Assembly (NCBI RefSeq): GCF_003852515.1
Contig: NZ_QAJK01000076.1
Span: 1-64,000, forward strand
Direction: 5' to 3'
Source: Variovorax sp. KBW07
GTDB taxonomy: Bacteria; Pseudomonadota; Gammaproteobacteria; Burkholderiales; Burkholderiaceae_C
DNA length: 64,000 nucleotides
The position numbers and the translations under genes are program-made. Positions 27,674-35,965 of this stretch are shown here, piece by piece. How positions within the stretch are numbered: the first letter of the stretch is position 1; every line of letters starts with the position of its first letter. The notes below the pieces were generated by a model, which was not told the DNA's origin, did no database searches, and was given only the letters and a program-made list of their open reading frames with translations.

Positions 27674-28876
27674 ATGCATTTCAAGAAACTTTCCGCGTGC
27701 CTGATGACCGGCGCGGCACTCGCGGCCCATGCGCAGGTGAGCGACGACGTCGTCAAGATCGGCGTGCTCAACGACCTGTCGGGCATCTACTCCGACCTCG
27801 CGGGCCAGGGCTCCGTCACGGCGGCGCGGATGGCCATCGAAGAGATGGGCGGCAAGGTACTGGGCAAGCCGGTCGAGCTGGTCTTTGCCGACCACCAGAA
27901 CAAGCCCGACGTGGCCGCCAACCTGGCGCGCGGCTGGTTCGACCAGGGCAAGGTCGACATGGTCACGGACTTTCCCACCGCATCGACCGCGCTGGCCGTG
28001 ATGGAAATTGCCAAGCAGAAGAACCGCATCGTCATGCCGTCTTCCGGCCTGGCCACCGCGATCCTCGGCGAGAAGTGCACGCCGCTCACGGCGCAGTGGA
28101 CCACCAACACCTACGCGCTGGCGGCCGGCACGGCGCGCGCGCTGGTCAAGGACGGCAAGAAGAGCTGGTACTTCATTACCGCCGACTACACCTTCGGCCA
28201 CTCGCTTGAAAAAGACGCCACCGACGTCATCAAGGCCGACGGCGGCACCGTGGTCGGCAGCTCGCGGCATCCGTTTCCGGGCAACGACTTTTCTTCGTTC
28301 CTGCTGAAGGCGCAAGCCTCGAAGGCCGACGTGATCGCGCTCGCCAACGCGGGCAACGACACGGTCAATGCCATCAAGCAGGCCAACGAATACGGCATCA
28401 CGCGCAAGCAGGTGGTGGCACCGCTGCTCACCTACATCTCCGACGTGCACAGCATCGGCCTCGAGAAAGCGCAGGGCATGTACCTGAGCGAAGCCTTCTA
28501 CTGGGACTTCGACGACCGCTCGCGCGCCTGGTCGAAGAAGTTCTTCGACAAGCAGAAGCGCATGCCCACCGCCGCGCAGGCCGGCGTGTACTCGGCCACG
28601 CTCAACTACCTGAAGGCCATCCAGGCCGCGGGCACCGACGAGGCCAAGGCCGTCATGGCGCAGCTGCGCAAGATGACCATCGACGACGCGGTGATCCGCA
28701 ACGGCAAGCTGCGCGAAGACGGCGCGCTGGTGCACGACATGCTGCTGCTGCAGGTCAAGACGCCGGCCGAGTCGAAGGCGCCGTGGGACTACTACAAGGT
28801 CAAGTCAGTGCTGAAGGGGGCCGACGTGTACCCGCCGCTGAACCCCGCCTGCCAGATCGGCCAGAACGGCAAGTAA
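27674..28876 (+). CDS. branched-chain-type ABC transporter substrate-binding protein
   Basis: 400 residues. A signal peptide (LSACLMTGAALAAHAQ) precedes a type I periplasmic binding fold (Peripla_BP_6): VVKIGVLNDLSGIYSDLAGQG, AARMAIEEMGGKVLGKPVEL and AGVYSATLNYLKAIQAAGT. Proteins of this branch bind amino acids, amides, urea or aromatic acids; the ligand cannot be read from the sequence. It lies between the ATPase and permease genes of one operon, which matches the one-binding-protein LIV-type systems of Burkholderiales. Confidence 0.93.
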   Translation: MHFKKLSACLMTGAALAAHAQVSDDVVKIGVLNDLSGIYSDLAGQGSVTAARMAIEEMGGKVLGKPVELVFADHQNKPDVAANLARGWFDQGKVDMVTDFPTASTALAVMEIAKQKNRIVMPSSGLATAILGEKCTPLTAQWTTNTYALAAGTARALVKDGKKSWYFITADYTFGHSLEKDATDVIKADGGTVVGSSRHPFPGNDFSSFLLKAQASKADVIALANAGNDTVNAIKQANEYGITRKQVVAPLLTYISDVHSIGLEKAQGMYLSEAFYWDFDDRSRAWSKKFFDKQKRMPTAAQAGVYSATLNYLKAIQAAGTDEAKAVMAQLRKMTIDDAVIRNGKLREDGALVHDMLLLQVKTPAESKAPWDYYKVKSVLKGADVYPPLNPACQIGQNGK

Positions 28877-28886
28877 CACCCGCACC

Positions 28887-29789
28887 ATGTTCGATATCTC
28901 GATGCAGGCCCTGGCGGCCCAGCTGCTGGTCGGCCTGATCAACGGCTGCTTCTACGCCATGCTGAGCATGGGCCTGGCCATCATCTTCGGGCTGCTCAAC
29001 ATCATCAACTTCGCGCACGGCGCGCAGTTCATGGTGGCGGCGTTCCTGGCGTGGATCGGGTTCACGCAGCTGCCGCTGCTGCTCGGCCCCACGTTCCAGG
29101 TCAACTTCTGGGTGGCGCTGCTGCTGGCGCCCGTCATCGTCGGCGGGCTGGGCGTGCTGCTTGAGAAGACGCTGCTCAAGCGCCTCTACCACCTGGACCA
29201 TCTCTACGGGCTGCTGCTGACCTTCGGCGTGGCGCTGGTGCTCGAAGGCGTGTTCCGGCATTTCTACGGCATCTCGGGCGTGAGCTACGACCCGCCGCCG
29301 CTGCTGCAGGGCGGTGTCGACCTGGGCTTCATGTTCCTGCCCATCTACCGGGCCTTCGTGGTCGTCGCGGCCATCCTGATCTGCCTGGTGACCTGGTATC
29401 TCTTCGAGAAGACCAAGCTCGGTGCGCTGCTGCGCGCGGGCACCGAAAACCCCAAGCTGCTGCAGGCGTTCGGCGTGAACATCCCGTTGATGATCACGCT
29501 CACCTACGGCTTCGGCGTGGGGCTGGCGGGGCTGGCCGGCGTCATGGCCACGCCCATCATGCAGGTCAACCCGCTGATGGGCGCCAACCTGCTCAACATC
29601 GTCTTCGCGGTGGTCGTGATCGGCGGGCTTGGCTCCATTGCGGGTGCCGTGGCCAGCGGGCTCGCGCTGGGCATTCTCGAAGGCCTGACCAAGGTGTTCT
29701 ATCCCGAAGCCTCGACCGTGGTGGTCTTCGTGATCATGGCCATCGTCCTGCTGACCCGTCCCGCTGGCCTGTTCGGCAAGGAGAAATAA
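28887..29789 (+). CDS. branched-chain-type ABC transporter permease, LivH-like
   Basis: 300 residues with about eight membrane helices. Diagnostic segments: NGCFYAMLSMGLAIIFGLLNIINFAHG near the N-terminus and the permease motif AGTENPKLLQAFGVNIPLM. It forms the translocation pathway with the LivM-like partner that begins 3 nt downstream. The start is 10 nt after the binding-protein stop codon. Confidence 0.94.
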   Translation: MFDISMQALAAQLLVGLINGCFYAMLSMGLAIIFGLLNIINFAHGAQFMVAAFLAWIGFTQLPLLLGPTFQVNFWVALLLAPVIVGGLGVLLEKTLLKRLYHLDHLYGLLLTFGVALVLEGVFRHFYGISGVSYDPPPLLQGGVDLGFMFLPIYRAFVVVAAILICLVTWYLFEKTKLGALLRAGTENPKLLQAFGVNIPLMITLTYGFGVGLAGLAGVMATPIMQVNPLMGANLLNIVFAVVVIGGLGSIAGAVASGLALGILEGLTKVFYPEASTVVVFVIMAIVLLTRPAGLFGKEK

Positions 29790-29792
29790 AGC

Positions 29793-30758
29793 ATGAAGTC
29801 GATTCCGACGCCCATCCGCATCCTGCTGGTGCTGCTGGTTCCCGCGCTGCTGGTGCCGGTCTTTCCGGAAATTGCGTACCCGGTCTTCGTGATGAAGGTG
29901 CTTTGCTATGCGCTGTTTGCGCTGGCCTTCAACTTGCTGATCGGCTTCACCGGGCTCGTGTCCTTCGGGCATGCCGCCTTCTTCGGCTGGGCCGGCTACA
30001 CCACCGGCATATTGATGATCCGGTTCTCGGCCAGCGGCTTTCCGGTCGAGCTGGCCATCCTGGCCGGCGTGGCCGTTGCCGTGGCCATCGGCTGGCTGAT
30101 CGGCACGCTGGCCATCCGCCGCACCGGCATCTACTTCGCGATGATCACGCTCGCGTTGTCGCAGGTGGCCTACTTCCTGGCGGTGCAGATTCCCTGGACC
30201 GGCGGCGAAGACGGCATGCAGGGCATTCCGCGCGGGCACCTGCTGGGGTTGGTCGACCTGTCGGACGACAACCACATGTACTACTTCACGCTGGCCGTGT
30301 TCGTGGCCGGTTTCCTGGCCACCCATCGCATCGTGCATTCGCCGTTCGGGCAGGCGCTGAAGGCGCTGCGCGACAACGAGCCGCGCGCCGTGTCGCTGGG
30401 CTACGCCACCGACCGATGCAAGCTCTACGCGTTCATGCTGTCGGCCGGGCTGGCGGGGCTTGCCGGTTCGCTCAAGGCGCTGGTGCTGCAACTCTCGGCG
30501 CTCAACGACGTGATGCTGAGCACATCGACCGAGGTGCTGCTGATGACGCTGCTCGGCGGCCTGGGCACCAGCTGGGGCCCGGTGGTCGGCGCGACGCTGG
30601 TCGTCAGCCTGCAGAACCAGCTTGCGGCGCTGGGCGGCGTGGTCACCATCGTCATCGGCATGACCTTCATCCTGTGCGTGTCGTTCTTCCGGCGCGGGCT
30701 GGTGGGGGAGTGGCAGGCATTGCTGGAACGGCGGAAAGAGAAATTGCAGCAGCGGTGA
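29793..30758 (+). CDS. branched-chain-type ABC transporter permease, LivM-like
   Basis: 321 residues with about nine membrane helices. LivM hallmarks: ALAFNLLIGFTGLVSFGHAAFFG, LAIRRTGIYFAMITLALSQ and ALRDNEPRAVSLGYATDR. Last gene of the importer operon. Its stop codon lies inside the left arm of a 10-bp hairpin. Confidence 0.94.
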   Translation: MKSIPTPIRILLVLLVPALLVPVFPEIAYPVFVMKVLCYALFALAFNLLIGFTGLVSFGHAAFFGWAGYTTGILMIRFSASGFPVELAILAGVAVAVAIGWLIGTLAIRRTGIYFAMITLALSQVAYFLAVQIPWTGGEDGMQGIPRGHLLGLVDLSDDNHMYYFTLAVFVAGFLATHRIVHSPFGQALKALRDNEPRAVSLGYATDRCKLYAFMLSAGLAGLAGSLKALVLQLSALNDVMLSTSTEVLLMTLLGGLGTSWGPVVGATLVVSLQNQLAALGGVVTIVIGMTFILCVSFFRRGLVGEWQALLERRKEKLQQR

Positions 30759-30780
30759 TGCCGCGCGGCGGCGGCATCAC
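30755..30780. terminator. bidirectional hairpin between convergent operons
   Basis: GTGATGCCGC (30755-30764) is the exact reverse complement of GCGGCATCAC (30771-30780), with a 6-nt loop. It overlaps the livM-like stop codon and separates the plus-strand importer from the minus-strand acyl-CoA operon. No T-run. Confidence 0.65.
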
Positions 30781-30800
30781 TCTGCCCTCTGCCCTCTGGC

Positions 30801-31823
30801 TCAAGGCATTGAAAAACGCGGGGCCGCCGCTGCGACCACACCACCTTGTGCCAACGCCAGCGTGCCCCGCGCGCGCAGGTGCGGATGCCGGGCCGCTTCG
30901 TCCAGGTCGAGCACGGGCGCGAAGCAGACGTCCGTGCCTTCCAGCAAGGCGCTCCATTCGTCGCGCGTGCGGGTGGAAAACAACGCGGTGAACCGCGCCT
31001 TCAATGCCGGCCAGGTCGTGGTGTCGTATTGCAGCGCGGGGTCTACATCGGCCAGCCCGAGCTTGTCCAGCAGCAGCTTGTAGAACTGCGGCTCCATCGC
31101 ACCGACCGTGATGTAGCGGCCGTCGGCGCAGGCATACACGTCGTAGAACGGCGCATCGTGAAAGGGGCTGGGCCGCTCGCCGCCGATCTGTCCGGCCGCA
31201 TGGACCCAGTGCGCGAGCCCGCCGAGCATCGACGTGATGTCGACGATGGCCGCATCCACCGTGCGCCCGCGCCCGCTGGTGCGTGCCTCCAGCAGCGCAC
31301 AGACGATGCCGAAGGCCAGGCCTAGCGCGCCGCTGGCATCGCCCACCACCGTCGGCGGCACGATGGGCCGCTCGCCCCGGTGCGCCGACAGCGACAGCAG
31401 CCCCGTCAGTGCGACGTAGTTGAGGTCGTGGCCGGCAGCCTGGGACAGCGGGCCGCTCTGGCCCCAGCCGGTCATGCGGCCGTAGACCAGCTTCGGGTTG
31501 CGCACGGCGCACTCGGCCGGGCCCAGGCCGAGCCGCTCCATCACGCCGGGCCGGTTGCCTTCGATGAGCGCATCGGCCGATGCCACGAGCGCCATCGCCT
31601 CGGCCACCGCGTCCGCGGCCTTCAGATCGAGCAGCACGACCTTCTTGCCGCGGCGCAGCGGGTTTGCCTCTGTGCCGCCGAGCTGCTTCGTCACCGCGCC
31701 TTGCTGCGGCCGCGCGATCACGGTCACTTCAGCGCCCATGTCGGCCAGCATGCGGCCAGCCAATGGCCCGGGGCCGATGCCTTCGAACTCGACGATGCGC
31801 ACGCCTTCCAGCGGGCGGCTCAT
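30801..31823 (-). CDS. CaiB/BaiF family CoA protein, alpha-methylacyl-CoA racemase-like
   Basis: 340 residues starting MSRPLEGVRIVEFEGIGPGP. Unlike general class III CoA transferases it matches alpha-methylacyl-CoA racemases: GHDLNYVALTGLL (catalytic His), VVGDASGALG (catalytic Asp) and VGAMEPQFYKLLL (catalytic Glu). This enzyme interconverts (R)- and (S)-2-methylacyl-CoA so that the S form can enter beta-oxidation. The ATG overlaps the acyl-CoA dehydrogenase stop codon (ATGA). As the last gene of the ligase-thiolase-hydratase operon, it implies an alpha-methyl-branched substrate (inference). Confidence 0.85.
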   Translation of the reverse strand: MSRPLEGVRIVEFEGIGPGPLAGRMLADMGAEVTVIARPQQGAVTKQLGGTEANPLRRGKKVVLLDLKAADAVAEAMALVASADALIEGNRPGVMERLGLGPAECAVRNPKLVYGRMTGWGQSGPLSQAAGHDLNYVALTGLLSLSAHRGERPIVPPTVVGDASGALGLAFGIVCALLEARTSGRGRTVDAAIVDITSMLGGLAHWVHAAGQIGGERPSPFHDAPFYDVYACADGRYITVGAMEPQFYKLLLDKLGLADVDPALQYDTTTWPALKARFTALFSTRTRDEWSALLEGTDVCFAPVLDLDEAARHPHLRARGTLALAQGGVVAAAAPRFSMP

Positions 31824-32971
31824 GCGCCCAGCTTTCGTGCGATCAGGTCTTTCATGATTTCGCTGGTGCCGCCGTAGATGCGCTGCACGCGCGCGTCGGC
31901 ATACATCCGCGCGATCGGGTACTCGACCATGTAGCCGTAGCCGCCGAAGAGCTGCAGGCATTCGTCGGTCACCTTGCCCTGCTGCTCGGTGCACCACAGC
32001 TTGGCCATGTAGGCCGCCTGCTGGTCGAGCGTGCCATCGACCAGCCGCTGGATGCAGTCGTTGACGAAGCTGCGCACCACATGCGCAATGGTCGCGCACT
32101 CGGCCAGCTTGAAGCGCGTGTTCTGCATGTCGAACACGGTCTGTCCGAAGGCCTTGCGCTGCTGCGTGTATTCCACGGTCAGCTCGACCGCGCGTTCGAT
32201 CACCGCGGCGGCCGGCACGCACAGGAACAGGCGCTCGTAAGACAGCTGGCTCATGAGCTGGATGAAGCCATCGCCTTCCTTGCCGCCGAGCAGGTGGTCG
32301 GCCGGCACGCGCACGCCGTCGAAGAAAATTTCGGCGGTGTCCGATGCATGCTGTCCCAGCTTTTCGAGCCGCCGGCCCACGCGAAAGCCCGGCAGGTCTT
32401 CGGTCTCGAGCACCACCAAAGACACGCCTCGGCTGCCCGCTTCGCCGGTGCGCACGGCCACCACCAGCAGGTTGCCCGTGAAGCCGTTGGTGATGAAGGT
32501 CTTGGCGCCGTCGATCACGTAGTGGTCGCCTTCGCGCCGTGCGCGGGTGCGCAGCGCCTTCAGGTCCGAGCCGCAACCGGGCTCGGTGAGCGCAATGCCG
32601 GCCAGCATCTCGCCGCTGGCGAGTTTGGGCAGCCAGCGCTTCTTCTGCTCGTCGGTGCCGTAGTCCAGGATGTAGTGCGCCGCCAGGTTGTGCACGCCGG
32701 TGTTGGCGGGAATCTCGGCCTTGGCCAGTTCGTCCTGCACCACCATCTGGTAGGCCAGCGAGGCGCCGGCGCCGCCGTAGGCTTCATCGAGCTCGGGCAG
32801 CAGGAAACCCATCTGCCCGAACGGGCGCCAGACCTCGCGCGGAATGAAGCCCTGGCGGCGCCAGCCGTCCAGGTGCGGCGAGAGCTCGGCCGCCACGTAG
32901 CGGCGCACCTGTTCGCGAAAGGCGTCGATGTCCTCGTCCATCCACCGGTGGCGCAAGAGTTGAGGCAGCAT
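31820..32971 (-). CDS. acyl-CoA dehydrogenase
   Basis: 383 residues. Three-domain FAD enzyme: helical N-terminus, FAD site with ALTEPGCGSDLKALRT and the C-terminal helical part with LQLFGGYGYMVEYPIARMYADA and the catalytic Glu in IYGGTSEIMKDL. It introduces the 2,3 double bond of acyl-CoA and passes electrons to ETF. The ATG lies 3 nt after the SDR stop codon, and the gene overlaps the racemase-like gene by 4 nt. Confidence 0.94.
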   Translation of the reverse strand: MLPQLLRHRWMDEDIDAFREQVRRYVAAELSPHLDGWRRQGFIPREVWRPFGQMGFLLPELDEAYGGAGASLAYQMVVQDELAKAEIPANTGVHNLAAHYILDYGTDEQKKRWLPKLASGEMLAGIALTEPGCGSDLKALRTRARREGDHYVIDGAKTFITNGFTGNLLVVAVRTGEAGSRGVSLVVLETEDLPGFRVGRRLEKLGQHASDTAEIFFDGVRVPADHLLGGKEGDGFIQLMSQLSYERLFLCVPAAAVIERAVELTVEYTQQRKAFGQTVFDMQNTRFKLAECATIAHVVRSFVNDCIQRLVDGTLDQQAAYMAKLWCTEQQGKVTDECLQLFGGYGYMVEYPIARMYADARVQRIYGGTSEIMKDLIARKLGA

Positions 32972-32974
32972 GCG

Positions 32975-33805
32975 TCAGAACCCCGTGAGGCCGCCGCTGC
33001 ACACCAGCGTCTGGCCGCTGATGTAGTCCGACTCCGGAATGCACAGCAGGTACACCGCGCCCGCCGCCTCTTCGGGCGTGCCGCCGCGGCCCAGCGGAAT
33101 GCTGCGCTCCATGGCGGCCATCAGGTCGGGGTTGACGCCCACCTTGATGTCGCGCCCGTCGATGTTGGCCGTGCCGCCATCGGCCGCGTTGCCCGTCAGG
33201 CGGGTCTTGATGAGGCCGTAGGCCACGCAGTTGACGGTGACGTTCATGCGGCCCCATTCCTTGGCCAGCGTCTGCGTCATGCCGGTGATGCCGGCCTTGG
33301 CCGCCGAGTAGTTGGCCTGGCCCGCGTTGCCGAACAGGCCGGCCATCGACGAGATGTTGACCACCTTGCGCATCACGCGCTGGCCGGCTTCGGTCTCGGC
33401 CTTGCCGAGCGCGCGGATCACGGGCTGCGCGGCGCGCAGGATGCGAAACGGTGCCGTCAGGTGGCAGTCGATCATGGCGTACCACTGCTCGTCGGTCATC
33501 TTCTGGATCACGTTGTCCCAGGTGTAGCCGGCGTTGTTGATGACGATGTCCAGGCCCTTGAATTCGCTCACGGCGGTGCCGACGAAGCGCTCGGCGAAGT
33601 CGGGTGCCGTGACGTTGCCGACACAGGCCACGGCCTGCCCGCCGGCCTCGCGAATGGCCTGCACGGCCTCTTGCGCCGGTTCGTTGTCGAGGTCGTTCAC
33701 GACGATGCGTGCGCCTTCGCTGGCCAGCTTCAGTGCGATCGAGCGGCCGATGCCGCGGCCCGAACCGGTGATGAGCGCGACCTTGCCTTCGAGTTTGCGT
33801 GTCAT
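32975..33805 (-). CDS. SDR family oxidoreductase, probable 3-hydroxyacyl-CoA dehydrogenase
   Basis: 276 residues from MTRKLEGKVALITG. Rossmann motif TGSGRGIG, NNAG motif and the catalytic Ser-Tyr-Lys in NISSMAGLFGNAGQANYSAAKAG are present. In this operon it would oxidise the 3-hydroxyacyl-CoA formed by the MaoC hydratase(s), although FabG-like reductases share the same motifs. The longer reading frame upstream covers the neighbouring MaoC gene in another frame and is rejected. Confidence 0.88.
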   Translation of the reverse strand: MTRKLEGKVALITGSGRGIGRSIALKLASEGARIVVNDLDNEPAQEAVQAIREAGGQAVACVGNVTAPDFAERFVGTAVSEFKGLDIVINNAGYTWDNVIQKMTDEQWYAMIDCHLTAPFRILRAAQPVIRALGKAETEAGQRVMRKVVNISSMAGLFGNAGQANYSAAKAGITGMTQTLAKEWGRMNVTVNCVAYGLIKTRLTGNAADGGTANIDGRDIKVGVNPDLMAAMERSIPLGRGGTPEEAAGAVYLLCIPESDYISGQTLVCSGGLTGF

Positions 33806-33845
33806 GGTGTTCTTGTCTTCTTGAAAAGGAGGGGAGGGGAGGGGT

Positions 33846-34265
33846 TCAGGGCAGCGCCACGAAGGCTTCGCCGACGATCTTGGTCTGGCCGAACTGGTTG
33901 GTGCTTTGCAGTTCGATGCGCACGCCGCGTTCGCCGTTGCGCTCGGTCTTTTCCGCGATGCGGCCGGTGCAGCGCATGGCGTTGCCCAGGTGCGTGATGC
34001 CCTGGAAGCGCGCCTCGAAGTGGCGCAGCCGGCTTTGCGGCGCCCACTGCGTGAGCACGCGGCCCAGCCAGGCCATGCCCAGCATGCCTTGCGCAAACAC
34101 GTCGGGCATGCCCGAGCGGCGCGCCATGTCGGTGTCGATGTGAATCGGGTTGTGGTCGCCCGAGGCGCCGGCAAAGAGCGCGAGCGTGGTGCGGTTCACG
34201 GCCGGCAACTGCACGGCCGGAAGCTCGTCGCCGACCTTTACGGAGTCGAAGGTGGGGGAGGTCAT
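33846..34265 (-). CDS. MaoC family dehydratase/hydratase
   Basis: 139 residues from MTSPTFDSVKVGDELPAV. Single hot-dog domain with the hydratase-2 catalytic pair Asp/His in FAGASGDHNPIHIDTDMARRSG. It hydrates trans-2-enoyl-CoA to the 3-hydroxyacyl-CoA. It lies next to a second MaoC-like gene lacking this motif; the two small proteins may form a heteromeric hydratase, as known for two-subunit MaoC enzymes in actinobacterial steroid degradation (inference). Confidence 0.88.
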   Translation of the reverse strand: MTSPTFDSVKVGDELPAVQLPAVNRTTLALFAGASGDHNPIHIDTDMARRSGMPDVFAQGMLGMAWLGRVLTQWAPQSRLRHFEARFQGITHLGNAMRCTGRIAEKTERNGERGVRIELQSTNQFGQTKIVGEAFVALP

Positions 34266-34279
34266 GAGCGGGCCTTTCT

Positions 34280-34720
34280 TCAGTTTCTGCAGACGATGAC
34301 CGTGCGCAGCTCGGCCACCAGCTCGTCGCGCTGGTTGGTGGCGCGCGCGGTCTTCACGACGAATTCGAGCGCGCCGTTCTTCTTGTCGTAGATGTCGCTG
34401 ATGGTGGAGCGAACCGTCACGGTGTCGCCCACGCAGGCGGCGCGGTGGTAGCTGAAGCTCTGCTCGCCGTGCAGCAGCTTGGCCAGCGGAATCTGCAGGT
34501 CGATCAGCAACTGGTCCGAGGCGCCCGAGTCCAGTTCGGCCGCGAACAGGAAGGTGGGCGGCGCCGGCAGGTCGGGGTAGCCGGCATCGCGGGCCGCGGC
34601 GGCGTCGGTGTAGACCGGGTCGGTCTCGCCGATGGCCTTGGCGAAGAACTGCAGCCGGCTGCGCTCGATGGGCAGCACCGACGCGGGCAGCTCGTGGCCG
34701 ATCCATTTCTTGTCGATCAT
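34280..34720 (-). CDS. MaoC-like protein, FAS1-type dehydratase domain
   Basis: 146 residues from MIDKKWIGHELPASVLPIERS. It matches the N-terminal-type MaoC domain (FFAKAIGETDPVYTDAAAARDAGYPDLPAPPTF is the family's typical stretch, seen at about residues 25-58). The catalytic Asp-His pair of the partner is absent in the usual place, so it is likely a structural or acyl-binding subunit. Ends 14 nt before the MaoC partner starts. Confidence 0.85.
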   Translation of the reverse strand: MIDKKWIGHELPASVLPIERSRLQFFAKAIGETDPVYTDAAAARDAGYPDLPAPPTFLFAAELDSGASDQLLIDLQIPLAKLLHGEQSFSYHRAACVGDTVTVRSTISDIYDKKNGALEFVVKTARATNQRDELVAELRTVIVCRN

Positions 34721-34731
34721 GCGTGCTCCCT

Positions 34732-35916
34732 TCAGACGCGTTCGTAGAGCGTGACCACGCAGGCGCCGCCCAACCCGAGGTTGTGCTGCAGCGCCAGCCG
34801 CGCGCCTTCCACCTGCCGTTTGTCCGCCGTGCCGCGCAGCTGCTGGACCAGCTCCGTGCATTGCGCAAGGCCTGTGGCCCCCAGCGGATGGCCCTTCGAG
34901 AGCAGGCCGCCCGACGGATTGGTGACGAACTTGCCGCCGTAGGTGTTGTCGCCATCGACGACGAACTTCTCCGCGCCGCCCACCGGGCACAGGCCGAGCG
35001 CCTCGTAGCTGATGAGTTCGTTGTGGGCAAAGCAGTCATGCAGCTCGACCACGTCGACGTCCTGCGGGCCGATGCCCGCGGCCTCGTAGACCTGGCGCGC
35101 GGCCTCCCGTGCCATGCTGAAGCCGACGACCTCGCGCATGTCGCGCGCCTCGAAGGTGATGGGGCGGTCGGTGGTCATGGCCTGCGCCCTGATGCGCACG
35201 CTGCGGTCCAGGCCGTGGCGCTGCGCGAATTCGGCCGAGCACACGATGGCGGCCGCCGCGCCGCAGGTGGGCGGGCAGGCCATCAGCCGCGTCATCACGC
35301 CGGGCCACATCACGGGGGTGGCCAGCACTTCGTCTTCGGTCACGACGTTGCGGAACAGCGCCACCGGGTTGTTGGCCGCATGGCGGCTGGCCTTGGCGCG
35401 GATCTTCGCGAAGGTCGACAGCTGCGTGCCGTATTGCTTCATGTGCGCCAGGCCCGCGCCGCCGAAGTAGCGCAGCGCCAGCGGAATGCCGGTTTCGCTG
35501 ACCAGTTCGTCTGTGGCCGCGTCGAACCGCGCGAAGGGGCTGGGCTTGTCCGCGAACACCGAGCCCAGCGCACCGGGGCTCATCTGCTCGAAGCCCAGCG
35601 CCAGCACGCAGTCGGCGGCGCCGCTGGCCACGGCCTGGCGCGCCAGGAACAGGGCGGTCGAGCCGGTGGAGCAGTTGTTGTTGACGTTGACCACGGGAAT
35701 GCCGGTCATGCCGACTTCATACAGCGCGCTCTGGCCCGCCGTCGAATCGGCGTAGACATAGCCCACGTAGGCCTGCTGCACCAGTTCGTAGCCGATGCCG
35801 GCATCGGCCAGCGCGCGGCGCGTGGCGTCGGCGGCCATCTCCTGGTAGGGCGCGCTGGCGCCCGGCTTGGTGAAGGGGATCATGCCGACCCCGGTAACGA
35901 AGACATCGTGGCTCAT
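34732..35916 (-). CDS. thiolase family protein, SCP2/SCPx type
   Basis: 394 residues. The nucleophilic Cys is in NVNNNCSTGSTAL, the active-site His motif in VVELHDCFAHNELI, and the C-terminal motif is GGLLSKGHPLGATGLAQ. This is the sterol-carrier-protein X branch of thiolases, used for branched or bulky acyl-CoA chains rather than straight-chain FadA. It would cleave the 3-ketoacyl-CoA made by the SDR. AGGA ribosome site 9 nt before ATG. No DUF35 partner gene is adjacent. Confidence 0.9.
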   Translation of the reverse strand: MSHDVFVTGVGMIPFTKPGASAPYQEMAADATRRALADAGIGYELVQQAYVGYVYADSTAGQSALYEVGMTGIPVVNVNNNCSTGSTALFLARQAVASGAADCVLALGFEQMSPGALGSVFADKPSPFARFDAATDELVSETGIPLALRYFGGAGLAHMKQYGTQLSTFAKIRAKASRHAANNPVALFRNVVTEDEVLATPVMWPGVMTRLMACPPTCGAAAAIVCSAEFAQRHGLDRSVRIRAQAMTTDRPITFEARDMREVVGFSMAREAARQVYEAAGIGPQDVDVVELHDCFAHNELISYEALGLCPVGGAEKFVVDGDNTYGGKFVTNPSGGLLSKGHPLGATGLAQCTELVQQLRGTADKRQVEGARLALQHNLGLGGACVVTLYERV

Positions 35917-35965
35917 GGGAGTTTCCTGAGGGTTGAAAAGACGTGAGAAAAATGAAGCGGGCGCG

